Shown: positions 46,625-62,983, counted from the stretch's first letter. The stretch is 64,000 nucleotides of DNA from Marasmius tenuissimus (GCA_029532415.1 JAQOTA010000060.1:868001-932000), one strand, 5' to 3'. Numbers and translations: made by a program. Notes: generated from the letters alone by a model not told the origin.

Positions 46625-49600
46625 TCAGTCGTCGTCCTCTTCAACATCCCCAAACTCGAACATCCCAAGTCTGTCTCTCTTCGCTTCCAAAACCGATTGT
46701 TGGAGTTTCCTCACTAACTGCGGATAAGCGGAGAGGTATTTACATCCCTTCCGGTCGATCAGAGCCACACCGTCACGAAGAAGCTCAGCGTTGATGCAAG
46801 CTAGGGGATCTTGTGCAACAGCAGGGTCGCGCGGGTCGATGAGGCGCAGGTGGAGGAGGTTGCCCTCTTTATGGTCGATATTCGCGATCTGTATACAAAC
46901 ATGTTAACAATGTAGACGATGGTGAGGGTCGCCTCTACGTACAAGCTTGCGACCTTCGCAGAGAGTTTTGAACCTTTCGACTGCCTCTGGATAATATTCA
47001 CTGTTGGAATCTACCAGCTTGATGAAACTCAGTCTTGCGTCCTGTGCTTGACCTGGTAGCGATCGGAATTTGGGGTCGAGAGGCCGTATGTGCGAGAATG
47101 GTACTGTTTCTTGGTTTCCGTAGTCAATAAACGTCAGTTCTGCCTCCTATGATCATGAACGATGGGCATAAGAGACCGAGTTGTGCGAGAAGTTCGATGA
47201 AGGACTTACCTTCTTCAGAGGCGACGAACGGCGGATCTTGGCGCGGTACCACGACCCATCAGAGAACTTGGCTGAAACAAGGTCTCCACCCTTCGGGACA
47301 AAGCCTGGAGGGACTGTCACAGAACCAGAATGATGCATGGCGAAGTCTCGCATGAGTTTTTCTAGGGATGCGATCCCTGTAGTTGATGGATTTAGGGGCA
47401 ATTCAGTGCATGAATCAATTATAAAGCACTTTACCCTCGGTATTTAGTATCTGCACAGAGAAGTTGAAACCGTTCTTTGTCCGGACGTCGCTGATTATGA
47501 CATCCAAGTACTCTTGTTTGAGGGGTCCAGAATTGTCCGTCGACTCTGCCTCTGCTGCGGCAACCTCAGCTTCCTCATCGTAGTCTTTCCATAGCTGCAT
47601 AGGTAGTCAGTATGAATTACGACGAACGACAGGAGAAACGACTGACGTTAAGTTGAGCTTTCTTAGCCTCATTCTGCAAAGACATTCAATTCAATCTCAG
47701 TCGGAGGCGTATATCCCGAAACCCACCTCGGCATCATATAACTGTTTCGCCCACGAGAGTCCATCTGCAGAATATGAATGTATGCTTGCAAGGCCCTGTT
47801 TGACGAGCTCAATGGCGGCGTTTTCGGACTTGTTGAAGTACAGGGCGCCAATAAAGCCTCCAGACTTGTCGATGGTTTCGACCTCAAACTCCACGTCTCG
47901 TTGCATGTATCGTCGGGTCGCGAAATCCAAAGCCTCTTGACCGTAGGGTTCACTCTTTTCCGATGCATTCCTCGCCGTTCGTGGTGCCCGTATGCCTGGG
48001 GAACGAGTTAGCGAAAGCATGGACAGGCGTTGTTACAAAGTTTTACCCCCGAGGACCAAGGTTAACGTTTGGTTATCCTTGGGAAGGAACAACCTATTCG
48101 AGAGGTAAAAAAGGCCAGAGAGACTCGACGAAGGGAGGTACTCACTTGAACCGCGAGCCGGCGGCAACATACTCGACGACCGCAGGTACTTTCCCCAGCC
48201 GTTTGAAGCTATTCACGAACGGGGTCGCACGGGAGCTCGTCTGGCGACACAAAGATGCGTGTCAGGATTGCGAACAATTAAAAAAAATCTAAACTTCTCA
48301 CAAACCTCTGAGATGTTGAGCGGTTGTTTTGGCGGAGGTATGTCTTTGCCCGAATGAATCCCACGAGCCTCTGTGACAGCACTATGGTAGGGTATTGGTA
48401 AGTTCACTCAAAAACCGTAAGGTCGGCGCTTACGTTTGTTCAGCTGCCATGAACTTGTCGAAATCGGGTGAACGGTCCTCGTCGTCACGCTTGTGGCGAA
48501 CGACGCCAGCCAAGCCCTTCTCGATGAGCTGCTCCGCAACATTTCTAAGTACCACCTTTCAGTTCATGAAGGGATTTCGACGAAAATATGAGAAACGTAC
48601 GTGTTGCCTCCACCAAACCGAACCGTGGCACACTCCCGCTCATCGAAGTCGCCCTCCTTTGGCCTAACGAAGTCAATGTTGACTTTGACAGTTTTGCCTA
48701 TAAGCTTCTTGCGTAGGAACTCCCTGGCCTCCTGAGCATAATATGCTTGCCTTGGGTCTGAAAGCCTACGCGAAATGAGTTGGAAACGAAGGACTGAAAT
48801 GCAGAAAAATCATGGTACTTTGGTCCTCTTGTGGAGCTGAGCTGTATTCTCCGCTCCTTTCCTGTGTCTTTCTCAATAACTGAGATTTGGTCTCCACTCC
48901 AGATTCGGACAACCTGCCCCTCAAATGCCCTGTTGCCATTGGCGGTAGTGCCGCTCGCTTTTGCGGCAACGGGAGCCGGTGCACTCGCATAGAGACATGC
49001 ACGCTTCTCCTTAGCTGATTTTTCAGCAGCTCTGAGGCGTTCCATTCCGCCACCGGCGGCCAGCATTCCTGCGTGCCAGTCGACGACGCGGGCCAAGCCT
49101 GCTCCAACCAGGAACTCGGCGATGTTTCCAGCAGGGTGTAGGACTGACAGACAAGGGTAAGAACTCTGTTCACGACTATGATGAAACGGGTCGCACCATT
49201 CCCAATGAAGACGCTTGCTGTTGCCGGAGCGTTATTGACGGCCGCAGATTGGAATGGTGTTGCTGTGGAGGCGGGAAGAGATAGGATCTGAACCTTTACA
49301 GGGCGCTGCAAGAGACGAGACTCGGTGAAGAATTTGGCCTGAGCGAGATTGTATTAATGCTCCAACTAGATGGATACACGGTGGTAATATAACCCACTTC
49401 TTCACCCCATGCTTCCGCTGTCTCTCCTTGTTTTGAGGCAGGTCTTGGAGAACGGACACCGGCCAGTGCGATGTTCACGATTTGATGGTCTCCTTCGGGT
49501 AGTAACAGGCGAACCCTTAGAGTCGATCCATCTCGTACTTGTTCGACAATAGCTTTCAGGACGTGTCAATAAGCGCCTGGGAGCCAAAGTGATAGCCACG

Positions 49601-50389
49601 CACCATCGATCGATTTGCCCTTCCATTCCGTGACGAACGCTTGCGAATCGGCCGGCATAGTATGGTGTACATTGCGCGCCTGGCGACGTAACGTGTATGT
49701 CAGATTTACGAGGACGAGTGTAATTTGACACGCGACGCACCTGGGGACCGTGTGCATTCCAAAGACCTTTTCCGCCTGCTTTAGCTTCATTCTCGAGATC
49801 GCGCCTTCGGTTGTCCTCTTCAGTCGCTTCGCGTTTGGACTCCTTCACCTTGGCCCAGCCATTCTTGAGTAGCTCAGTGGCGAGATCGACCCCTCCAATG
49901 TCGGCGCTGCCCAAGTCTCGAGGAATGTCGTCGTTGGATGGCAATGAATGGGAAGACACGAAGGATATCTCCTTCCCGACAGCCAATGCTCGCATAAATT
50001 CGCGAGACTCAAAGGCCCAGGGCTAGCCAGAGGTACATCAAACTCCCATGCAATCCGTATTCCAGTGGTTCTACGTACCTCATCTTCCCTTGTTGATGAG
50101 CCCATTCGGGGTGCGGTCACATCTGCAAGATGAAGTACCCTTCGGATGATTCAGTATCGAGTGATCCACGATCTAGTTTCAACCGACCTTTCTTTTGGAG
50201 GCTGACCCTGCGGGCCCGGTCGACCACGAAGGACTAGAGAATCTCCTGAGATGACGCCTAAAATCCGTATGAATAATGAACTGAAGCATGCACACGACCT
50301 GAACATTACTTTTGACAATCTGAATAAGGTCAAGGAGATCAGTGAAGGCCATCGAGCAGAAAAATCATACACACAGCTTTCAAAGACAT
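46625..50389 (-). CDS. SND1: Tudor staphylococcal nuclease, Tudor-SN/SND1 homologue
   Basis: Multi-domain nuclease with four tandem staphylococcal-nuclease-like domains, then a Tudor domain inserted in a fifth, partial one. The family works in RNA decay, transcription and stress granules. The ATG at 50389 opens [20 protein letters not shown] after one splice, then [35 protein letters not shown] and [20 protein letters not shown]; equivalent SN blocks recur ([20 protein letters not shown] near 49080, [20 protein letters not shown] near 47930). The Tudor core is [20 protein letters not shown] near 47260, then [10 protein letters not shown]. The C-terminus is [14 protein letters not shown]. The gene has many short introns; I did not fix them all. 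It is followed on the same strand, upstream, by UPF2. Confidence 0.88.
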
Positions 50390-50941
50390 ATTGGATGGTT
50401 CTGATAGATATTCCCGGTGCCAGTAAAAGGGTATCGAAAGGGTAAGTATGTGGGTTGCGCGTTGCAAAGTTTATGTATCAACTCGGCTTTCCCCACGCGT
50501 CTCTGACACGTATGTGGCAGTGATGTGGCAGTGGTCCGGCGCTCCGAGGTGAAAGTCTAACTGGCTTCAGCTGCACAGTGCAAGGAACTCAAGTTCAATA
50601 GGCTGAACATCATGGTCTTAATGATTTTGTTTAGTTACGAAACTAAGTACTTAGTAGAGAAAGTCAGCAATCTGAGGAACCTCTGGAGTTGCAGGACATG
50701 CAGATATCCATGCTACGAAAGCATTGGTCGGTGACCACTCGCCATGATGCCTACAAAGGCTGAGTCATGGCTGAAGGGTACCCGACGGTACAGACTGCGA
50801 TGTGCAGCGTCACTCGAGAGGCCAGACGACGTGAGTCTATGGGCAGTCGGATCGGGGGCAGTAGCTGCATCAGTCGTTGGCGGGAAAGTCGGAGATGTTG
50901 TTCCACGCTTGAAGGCTTGATGTTTGGCCGTAAGTCGTGCG
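50390..50941. other. Intergenic: SND1 promoter and UPF2 3' flank
   Basis: 552 bases. A CCACGCGTCTCTGACACG segment and a repeated ATGTGGCAGTG word (50512-50533) are seen; no gene or RNA recognised. Confidence 0.5.
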
Positions 50942-53900
50942 CTAGCCAACATAACGTATCTTGATGGCGCCAGCACGATTGCGAGCCTCCAGAGCTATCG
51001 ATTCTTCAGTATCGAACAAGGAATTTAAATCGTGAAACATACCACGAAGCTCTTCGGCCTCTTCTCGTTGCTCGTAGTCAAGAACAAGGCGCTTCAGCTG
51101 TTGCTGCTCGACTTTATCTTGCAGCTGAGCAGTGCGAGTGTGAACGGCCAACGCTGACTCAGATGGGACTGCAAGTTGGCGAGTCTGGGAAAGTAGAAGA
51201 GCTATAGCTATGTACCGACGAGGTAGTGATGGGTGAACTCACCTGCTGTTTGTTCCCCTTCTTTGTAACAACGGTGAAGGTCATCACTTCGTTGCGTTGG
51301 GAATTCGCCCTTTCGTCGTCTTCCGCCTCTTCTTGCCTCTTCTTCCTTGCGGCGGGAGGAAGGATTGCAGAGTCCCAGAGAGCAAGCGCGGTCTTCTTAT
51401 CGACCTTTCGAGACTCGTTCGAAGTGTCCGTAACGAGTTTTGCAAGTTCCTTCGCAAACTCAGCGTCAGCCTCTTCCGAGGGACCAAGGTTGTCTTGGCT
51501 GGAGGATAGTACGATCCTTTCCTCAGGCGAGGAGGGCCTGTCTTTGACCTTAAAGAATGTCAGACCTATTAGACGAACGAAATTAACCAGATGTCTTACT
51601 ATGTCATCCTCATGTTCATCCGTATCTTCGTCTTCTTCGTCCTCTCCTCCCTCACCATCTCTTCGTTCATCTTCACCTCCGCTGTCCTCGCCACTGTCCT
51701 CACCATCAGTAACTGAGGAGTACGATGATAGGTGAGATCCAAGCTAAGATACAAACGAACGCCAGCTCACTTTCAATGTTTTGGAACGCCGAATTCATCA
51801 TTTCGTCAACAGCGAGTGCAGCCTCCTCGAGATTCTTTACCAGCTGAAGCTTCGGTCGTATTGCCTGAAATTTATAATGATGGTTAAAGGGTGTCGGCAG
51901 ATTCTAAAAAAAATTTTACCTCAAGCGAGTCGGAAAGCATGAATTCCACGTCCATTGGGAGTTCATTCTTGCAATAGATGTAGTACTAAGGAACCTATTA
52001 GCGTCTAGCCCTTGATTGCTGGTCTCGAGCTACCGACCTGGAAAAACACCAGAAAGTTGTCGAGCTTCTTCTTCTGCGTGCCGCGGTCAAAGCACATCCC
52101 GCAGGTGTCGAGTAAAGCACAGACGAGACGAATTCGGAAGAAGTCGTCGGGCATGTCCACTGGGCATTGTTGATGAGGTAAAGGCCGCCCGTCCGCTGCT
52201 TTGGCTTGAGCGACCATTGGTATGTCAACGAAAAAGAACTTACGATGTCCAAATGTGACCAGCGACCACAAGGTGTCGAACACAACACCAGAACTCAGGA
52301 GCCTGTATATGTAGAGCTCACCTAAGTACTTGATGGTAGCGACACGTCGCTGATTCGTGCTGTAAACATTTTGCTCTAGACCTCGCCTCACGTCCTCTAA
52401 CACTTGGTCGACCACTGACACAGAAAATGCCGGGTGATATCGCTGTAGGTCGTATGTGAGCATGGCGATCAAGCTGATGTTGCTGAATTTGTATTTCCAC
52501 GGTTTCGTAAAGAGTTTGAAGAGGATGTTGCGGACGTTCGCGTCTTCCCAGTCGAGCTTTCGGATAAGCTTGAAAACCTTGTCGATGGTTTTCTTCGCCA
52601 ACACGTCGTAGACGAGATGGCGAATGAAAAGCTCCATGTGAGAACGCTCCTTCTCTTGCCTCGGCGCACGTTCCGGTGGGTTGCACTATAGGTTGACTTA
52701 GCTTCGTCACTTCAATCATTCGGAATTACGAACCTGATAATAGGCGTTTTCTAGCAACAAGAGCTGTCGCTGATCGAAGTGTTGCATACTTTGCTTCCGT
52801 CGCATCAACTCGAGCTGGGAAAAATGCATCCTTGAGCGGTCTCGTCATCAATGGGAGATCCTCACCATGGTACCAAATCGTTCACGGGTTTCTTCACTTC
52901 TCAGGAGGAACCTACCGCAACCCTCCAACAGCAATGCCAAGTTTTCGACGTTGTTGCCAGAAAAATCATCTAAACACACTTTGAAGATGTGCAAGATGAC
53001 ATGAGTCGGAACGACGCGAAATTTGGTCAAACTGGAGATATACATGACATTCTGGGAAAGAACGAAAGCCGATGAGAAACGAGCAATGACGTAGAACAGG
53101 CACTTACTCTGAGTCTTGTTTCAGCGAGATCTTTCGCTGTGTTCTTCTTTCGTTGCAGATATCTGAACTCATCATCGAGCTATTTGCGCCAGTTCAGCAG
53201 AGGTTCTGAGGACAAGAAAGTGTATGTCTCACAATTCCCACAAGCTCGGTGCCTATATCTGGCATATACTTGTTGAGAGTGGCCACTAGACGAGAGTAAT
53301 GAGGTAGAAGATCCGTCCTGTTCTTGGGGACTTGAGCTAGGAACTGTTTGTCGGGGTTAGGGTGTATAGTCGGACCGAGAAATTACCGGCACACCTTCAC
53401 CAGCCTCTTTCGGGCTGCTTTCGAGTTCAAGAATGCGAAATCAATAGCGGCCTGGTCGATCAACGCGCGGTTCGTAGCATCGGGAAGTCGAGCCAAAAGT
53501 GCGGAAAGAAGCTGCGAAGGGCCCTGGGGTGCAAGCTGAGGTGAGGTTGGCGGGCTACTTGCTTTGGGAGTTCCTGGAGTGGGTGTTGGTGCACTGTAGG
53601 GAGAAATTAAATTGAGCGCCTCCGGATCTCTTCGGTGCTCACTCGTCTGTAATATCATCCACCCTCGCCTCTGGAGAGAGACTCCCATCGTTCAGCTTTT
53701 CGAGCTCTTCTTCGAGTTTCCTCACTTCTTCCTTTTCCTCTTCCAACCTCTTCTGTGCCTGCTCCTCGTCCTCTTTGGGCTTTTCTTCTCCTTCGTCGAT
53801 ACCAAGAACACTTTTGGGAACGAAGTCCTTCAGATCTTGTGTTTCCTCGAAGAATTTTCTTTCCTCCTCATCCTCCCACTTGCCACCAGTGACAAATATC

Positions 53901-55282
53901 CTCTCGCCGTCTTCACCTCCCAGAACGTTGCCGTTGTTAAGACCGATTTGGATGGAATCACTCTTGCGAGACGAAGTGGGTAACTTTGGCAACGGTACGC
54001 ACAAGAGCTCGGAAAGTCTGAGAGTGTCATGAGAATGATCGTTCAGGTTCGTTCTTTGTGGACTTACTGCTGGCAGTTTGCAAGCAATTTCTCATAACTT
54101 TTCGTCATTTTTTCGTACGCCTGCTGCCTGTCCTCGAAGATCTCCCCGGACCTGATGTACGCCTCGTGATTGCGTCGATCTTGGTCTTGGAGGCGCTAGA
54201 ACTGGGATGAGTCGAGTCGCATGACGAAGATGGATTCTACTGACATTGTGTTCAATCAACAACTTCTTGCATACATTATCGAAATAGCCTTCACACATTC
54301 GTTTGAATCGATCACGAGTGTCTTTCTCTATCAACTGCTCCGCTTCATTCTGGAGAGATGGGAAACCGTCCAACGATGTTGACGTTGCTTCTTCGGCTTG
54401 CGAAGATGACAGGGAACCTGGTTCTGAGGTATTTGAGATTTGCTTCGAGGTAGCGGACGGTGCGATCCCAAGGAAAGGAAGGGAGTATGATTTAAGAAAT
54501 GAGGATAGAAGCGGGAGAGACGAGAGACTGGGGTCATTGGAAAGCTACCAAATCGAAGTTCTTTAATAAGGTTCGCGAGATATCCAAAAGATGACCTACC
54601 ATTTCCTTCACGGCCTTCATTATCCATTCTCCACCGCTACGACCGGGTCCATCCCTGATCACGGCGACAAGTGCCAGCTCCGAACATACTCGCAAAATGG
54701 GACGTTGGCGAATCACCCTGGAGGAATCTTCCTTTTCTCTCTGTTCAGCAGACAACGACGAGAGGGATGCACGCGACGGAACGCTCAGTGCATTTGACAA
54801 GGAAGACACAAGAGCAGGGGTGAAAGTGTTTGGGAAACGTCGATGTAGGTGGGAAATAGCCTGCAGCACATTTAGCTTTGGACCGTCGGAAACAATGGCA
54901 CCATACCTCAACAGCACTCCATACGTCCTTCTCTGTCTTGCACTTGATAATCCCATCTAGAACTGCCCCTACAATCTCGTCGATGTATTTCTCCAGCGAT
55001 AGTGTTTCCATATCCTTGAGTATTTGATCGCGGTTATCCGCTGCCATCGACTGTCGGATTCTCTTTATAAGAGCGGTGTGCCGCTTCAGCGAAGAGTCAA
55101 GCCTGGACGACTCTAGATAGTTCTGCATTAGATTTTCTCTGCGTATGTGAAGGAATGTGAAGGTGCACGCCTGGAGAGGAAGGGTTCTCGTTGAGTTGCT
55201 TGAGCGCAAGTCTTTTGTCGTGTCGAACTTTCTCGTCGTCCATCTTGCTACTGGAAGGGCCATTCAAATCGATGGTGGCCAT
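50942..55282 (-). CDS. UPF2: Nonsense-mediated decay factor UPF2/NMD2
   Basis: Scaffold of the exon-junction/nonsense-mediated mRNA decay pathway, bridging UPF1 and UPF3 in the cytoplasm. The ATG at 55282 starts a charged N-terminus, then the first MIF4G repeat (LESSRLDSSLKRHTALIKRI, YIDEIVGAVLDGIIKCKTEK). A Glu/Lys-rich linker (EEVRKLEEELEKL) lies near 53700. The third MIF4G repeat is at 52640-52000: FIRHLVYDVLAKKTIDKVFK, FKLIRKLDWEDANVR, RRVATIKYLGELYIYRLL, which matches UPF2 closely. A very acidic stretch (DSGEDSGGEDERRDGEGGED) precedes the C-terminal UPF1-binding region, LAVHTRTAQLQDKVEQQQLK, ending AIKIRYVG. The layout is complete. It is transcribed divergently from the ATRIP-like gene with about 135 bases between the starts. 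Internal exon borders are not all fixed. Confidence 0.9.
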
Positions 55283-55417
55283 TGTGGTTGAAGTTCAAGT
55301 CAGCGCCGTCAACAAGCATCGCATCCGAGGCGCACTGACTGCAGTCATTTGCCATCACTATCAATGTTACCTAAGCCGTACTCTACATTCCTTCCTTCCC
55401 TGCGCACGGTCACCGCG

Positions 55418-58400
55418 ATGGACGTCGACGACGAATACGACGGGTTTTTCGAGGATTTAGACGAAGCTACCCTTGCTTCTCTGAACGAGATTGAACGACA
55501 AAACGCGTCCGACACGCTCGAGGAGCGTCCCGCAAAACGCCAGAAAGTCGACCACACCACAGACTTTGACCTCGACGAGCTACCTGAAATTTCAGTCCAA
55601 AATAACTTCTACTCTACCGAAACAGACACCTTTACCTCTGAACGTCCGCAACAACAAGCTCCTGCTATTGCCACTCGGCATGAGCGTGTCAACCACAACT
55701 TCAACGCCAATCCGAGACCACATTTACCAACACGACGTGCCTGGAGCACTCCTCAACAACCCGCACAATCTCAAGCCCAAGCACGTCCAAATCCTCGATC
55801 CAGATCAGATGCTGCCCCCCAGGCTCGTCGGGGAGGCATACAGAGATCTAATTCAAGGCTTGCTATCATCGCGTCGGCCTTGGCCACTTCACAACCACAA
55901 ACTACCGTACCAGTGAATGTGCCTCAACCGGCTGCGAATGTTGGACCAGACACAGAAACTTTGGCACAGATAGATGAGTTGAAACGGAAGCTTGACGAGG
56001 TTAGTGAACGCGTTCGACCAAGTTATCGACGAGAGTTTTTCTTTGTCTTTATTAGTTACATGAAGAGAATACGAAGATCCAGAGCGCCTTGCGAGAAGCC
56101 CAAGATGCCCGTTACTCGAAAGAGGGTGAGGTTAGCGTACTGCGTAAACATCTCGAGAAGGTATTTTTCTTTCTCCAGCTGTATCCGAGTCAAACTCATC
56201 TTCGTATTACGGTAGGCCGCGAAGGAGCACGCATCTCATGTGGAGAGACTCAAAATTGTTAGAGAAGAAGCAGACACAAAGCAGTTGTCCGTGCAGAAGG
56301 AGATGAAGGCTGAAATGGAGCGACTAAAGACACAACTCGCCTTCAAGGTCGGTAAAGCCCATCATATCACGAACCCCTCACGCCCTGAGCTCTTTACAGC
56401 AACAAGAGGCAGATGCGAATACCCTTACGTTCAGGAAGCCCCCTCCGTCTGTCCGGAAAAAGTCAACGCAGCCGCTAGCCACGACATCCGTCCCACAAAC
56501 TCCAGGCGTGAATAAGCGAGTGGTTTCGATTCAAGGCCATGATAGCTTCCCAATGATGACGCCCATGAGGGCAAAGAAAACGGCTCGACTTCCTCCCAAA
56601 TCCCCGGAAACCTCCCGAATATCCGAACCGGCTCTTGGGTTTGAGAATAGTTTTATGACTCCTTTGAGGCCGAAACAGTCCAAACATCCTCCTCCCCCAC
56701 CTCCCCGTCTGCCTTCACGGGACGATAACCCATTCGATTCCTGGGATGCAAATGAACGAGATCAATGGCAGGCGCCCAGCCTTCCGCGCCCGCCGACCCC
56801 AAATGATTTTGCGATGGGAGATGCTATTGGCGTTGAACCTGGTTCTAGTCAGAGCGTCGACCAAGAGATGATAGACGGAGAGACTGGTGCAGGGGACGAC
56901 GATTCAATCAACGATGGGCCTATCCCGCAATTCCATCGGAATGCCGAAGTAAGTTATGTATGACTATGCTTTCGGCCCACAACTCACTGTACTTCAAAGC
57001 TCACAAGGGTGGTTCTGAGCCACTCACACCCGATAGCCAAAGTTCCTACGTTGCAGTTTCTGGTCGAGTCTGCTGCGTCGAAGCCGGAGTTTGCGTCTGC
57101 GCAGGTCTTGTCCTCCTCAATCTCATCTATACTTGAAGTTATGGCAACCACATCTGAAGACTTTGGATATGAATATGCTGTTACAATCTTAACACGATCT
57201 CTGTTGGCATTGATTGATGTATTTAAAGCCAACCATCTTGTGAGTATTGTCTGTCTCTCGCGCTGAGCACGATCATTTAGAGCTTTCCAGATTCCACCTT
57301 TAATAACGATCCTCAGCCTACTTGCCACGCTCATGAGTACCTTCTCAGACTTCCGACTTTCACTATTGTCGTTGCATGAGGACGATGCCGAGCAGAGACC
57401 CAAAGTCGTAACACTCCTCTCCCAGGTCATTATTGATCACTTAAATCCCGAGGCATCTCATGGCTTCTGCGACCTTCTCTCAAATGAACTATTCGCTTTT
57501 CTTGAAACTCTAATCTGGAATGTTCCTTCAGATTTGCTGGTCAAGTACGATTGTTCTCTTCGCGGTTGTGCAGTATGGATGACCTATATTTCCACCACAG
57601 AGTATCCTTATTTGCCTCGAATCGGGAACTATTTTCTGTGCTGTTCAACATCGCTCAGCCCCACAGCTTCCTATCTCGTAGTTCTCGCTTCTTCGCCTTG
57701 CTGTTCTCATGTATGTCCCGTCGACCTTTTCCCCCATCTTTGACATTAAAATACCGGTCAAAGATCCTAGGATGTACGAGTGCTGTCTGGCCTCACAGGC
57801 GGAGAGGAACGAGGATGGTAGTCCACTGGAATTCAGTCGAGCGGTGAACCTCGACCGGTTATGCTCGTTGCTCATAGACGTGAATCGTTTGGAGGCCGAG
57901 GTGAGTATGATTCTTTTTTGAATGATATCTCATAATCTTTTTTTTTGTAGGCAATCAGCATGAAGCTACACATTCTCATGTTTTTCACCGCGTTGTCGAT
58001 AGCACATTGCGATACCCTCAACTTACTTGCCTCCTCAACGGTCTTCATACCCTCGCTGATTACTCATATCGCGTACCTGGCGAGACCTGTGTGGGAAGAG
58101 GAGGACGAAGCCAGTTTTGAGCCTCAGTTCAAGCCCGCATCGTTGTATGTCGATTCTGATCTTCAATTTTCCTGTGAGAGCTAACCACCTCCTAGAACCA
58201 TCCGCACGCTGTATAAAACACTTGCACTCCTCCATCACGTCGTCTTCAACGTCATACCGGTCGTCAATCTTCCAGACAAGTTTTTCCGCGCACCTATCCG
58301 AGCGTTCAATGGATTGAGTCACAGCTTCATCGTGGCGTTCGGTCGAATTAGCTATGCTGCAGCCCCGGACTGGATCACCGACGAAGAGAGTAAAAGGAAC

Positions 58401-58627
58401 ATGGCTGGTATGATTGGTAAGGGTCCACATTGCGACCACAATGCTACATTTTCTAACTATCCTTCCCAGAAATGGCCACGGAACTGCTGGAACTCGTAGT
58501 GGATGGACCTGAAGGAGAGAGTCTTTGGTCGATGTATCAAGATGGTGGTGCTCAGAGCACGATCATTGACGAAGAAGAGATGGAGCTAGAAGTTACTGGG
58601 CGAGAGACAACACCTTATCGATCTTGA
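55418..58627 (+). CDS. ATRIP/Lcd1/Rad26-like checkpoint protein
   Basis: Probable partner of the ATR/Mec1/Rad3 kinase in the DNA-damage checkpoint. The N-terminus is acidic (MDVDDEYDGFFEDLDEATLA), residues 60-200 are disordered, then a coiled coil (LDE|LHEENTKIQSALREAQDARY, KEMKAEMERLKTQLAFK), a Pro-rich linker, and a helical-repeat C-terminal half (VPTLQFLVESAASKPEFASA, LITILSLLATLMSTF, ELFSVLFNIAQPHSF, TIRTLYKTLALLHHVVFNVI). This order is that of ATRIP/Rad26 proteins, but sequence conservation there is low, so the call is moderate. Splices near 57545-57600 (56 bases) and 57711-57763 restore the frame. An ATG at 55364 would add 18 residues. The stop at 58627 lies beyond the stop of the opposing GT49-like gene, so the coding ends overlap. 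Confidence 0.55.
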
Positions 58628-60136
58628 ATGTATTATCTGTGGTCTGTAGGGTAACGAGAAGGCGTTAGGACGAGGAAGTGGACATAACCATGCGAGCGGT
58701 GCCCTGACCTGTCGACAGAAGCGGTTTACCCAGTCGATCTTCTTCTGGATTTTCTTCGGTGGGTGTTTTTCGGAAGCGGCCAATCGCTTGATGCGGAGCT
58801 CGCACATTTCGATCCTATAATTTGTGACGAGTCGGTCAAAGATCTTGAGCTTGAAGAGGGCTATTGAGCATATAGACGCGTAGCAGAAAAACACTTGCCG
58901 ACCTCTACGTCTGAGTGAGACACGTCTACTAGCCTATCGTGGCTGTCGGTAGTGACTGCACGGATTGCCCTCATCTTGCCGTCCGATTCCAGCCAAAGCT
59001 GCCATAGACACTCATTCCAGCTTTTGGCACGATCGGTGAGATAGAAGAACCGCTCCGTACACCATGACGGGAAATCCCGAGGGACAAGAAGGGGAGCGTA
59101 TCGAGGAAGTGGGAAGGATAGCTTCGTCGTAGGCTGAACGATAACGAAAGGCGACAAGGAGGCACCGTCATGTTTGGTCTTGAGAGCGTCACGAAGGTCT
59201 TGAGAGAAGTATGCAGAAAGACCATTAGGGACCAAGAGGACGTAAGGAGTGGAAGTAAGAAGCCTTGCAAGATTGAGGAGTGCGTTGGGAGAGTGGGACT
59301 TGAGTGGGGATTTGATACGAAGGAGATGAAGAGAAAGACCAGGTGACTTGCGCTTTACAGTTGTAAGCGTCCGCTCCAGTTCAGAGGAAGTGACTTCACT
59401 CCTTGTAGTCACGACGAGAGATATAGGACCTGCATATAATTAATAGTTATCCATGGTAAACGACATGCAAATTCGCACCATTCCATAGAGTCCCCCATTG
59501 CACGATATTGCTCACATTCGATAAAAGCTCAGACTCGTCTGCCCACATACACAGGCTGATAGTATCATTCGAGTGAACCTGGCCGTGAATCATCCCAACT
59601 TCCACATTCTTGGGTTCCGGTTGAGAGGATAAGATGCGTGAAAGCTTGAGCGCGTCTGACAGCATACTGACGGACGAGATTTGGAAAGTATCTGGGAGCC
59701 CCATCAGTGCTTCCAACAGATATTAAAAAGGTTCGAGCTCACTCTTGACTATTGAGGTCTCGATGGTATTTCCATGATCGTGCTTATTGTCGCGAAGAAT
59801 GCTATAGAGTTTATAGGGAGCGAAGAAGAGGCTGAAAACGCAGTACAACGCGACGATGAGCTTCAGAAAAGCAATGGCCAACTGAGAGGCACGACTACGA
59901 GGTGATGTTGAAGTATTGGAATGAGGGATCTCTACAGAAGTGAGGCGAGAGAGCAAGGCGGAGATTTTGGGTACCTTCGTGGATGGGCTGGTGGTTACTG
60001 GGGAAAGCAACTGACTATCTTGGTCCCTTTCTTTAGATATTCCTGTAGTTAATGTCGATATACGAAGCCTCGAGCTCGCCGTAGAGAGATGACTCTGGAT
60101 ACTACCAGAACCAGTCAATTTGGGAGAACCCGCCAT
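58593..60136 (-). CDS. Type II membrane glycosyltransferase, GT49-like (438 aa)
   Basis: Golgi-type glycosyltransferase. Exons 60136-59743, 59709-59479, 59429-58895, 58814-58709, 58643-58593 give 439 codons. The cytosolic N-terminus of about 75 residues (Ser/Thr-rich) is followed by one membrane anchor (LAIAFLKLIVALYCVFSLFF) and a lumenal domain: WADESELLSNVSNIVQWGTL, GPISLVVTTRSE, LLTSTPYVLLVPNGL, LLVPRDFPSWCTERFFYLTD, WNECLWQLWLESDGKMRAIR. The last blocks resemble fungal GT49 (LARGE/B4GAT-like) proteins; no canonical DxD is seen in the region I read, so the class is tentative. The ATG at 60136 is preferred over an upstream GTG frame. If the last intron is retained, the stop is 58586 instead. 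Confidence 0.6.
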
Positions 60137-60337
60137 GGTGGAGGTTCGATTCAAGGGGACCACGGTGTTCGGACCGACGGGCACACCGGCTATGTCACAT
60201 CCGACGCACGTACTCCGAGTCCGACTCAGTCCGTCAATTTCAATGTCATATCACTTGTCATCATTCTGAGATTCTCCCGTCCTCAGAGTACTTATTCAGG
60301 GAGCGCGATAGTCATCTCTCCGTCGAGCATTTTGTGA

Positions 60338-62983
<2,646 letters not shown>

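Noticed and set aside
57545..57573. 29-base intron in the ATRIP-like gene
   Set aside because: A 56-base intron (57545-57600) with a normal acceptor restores the same frame, so the tiny intron is not needed.
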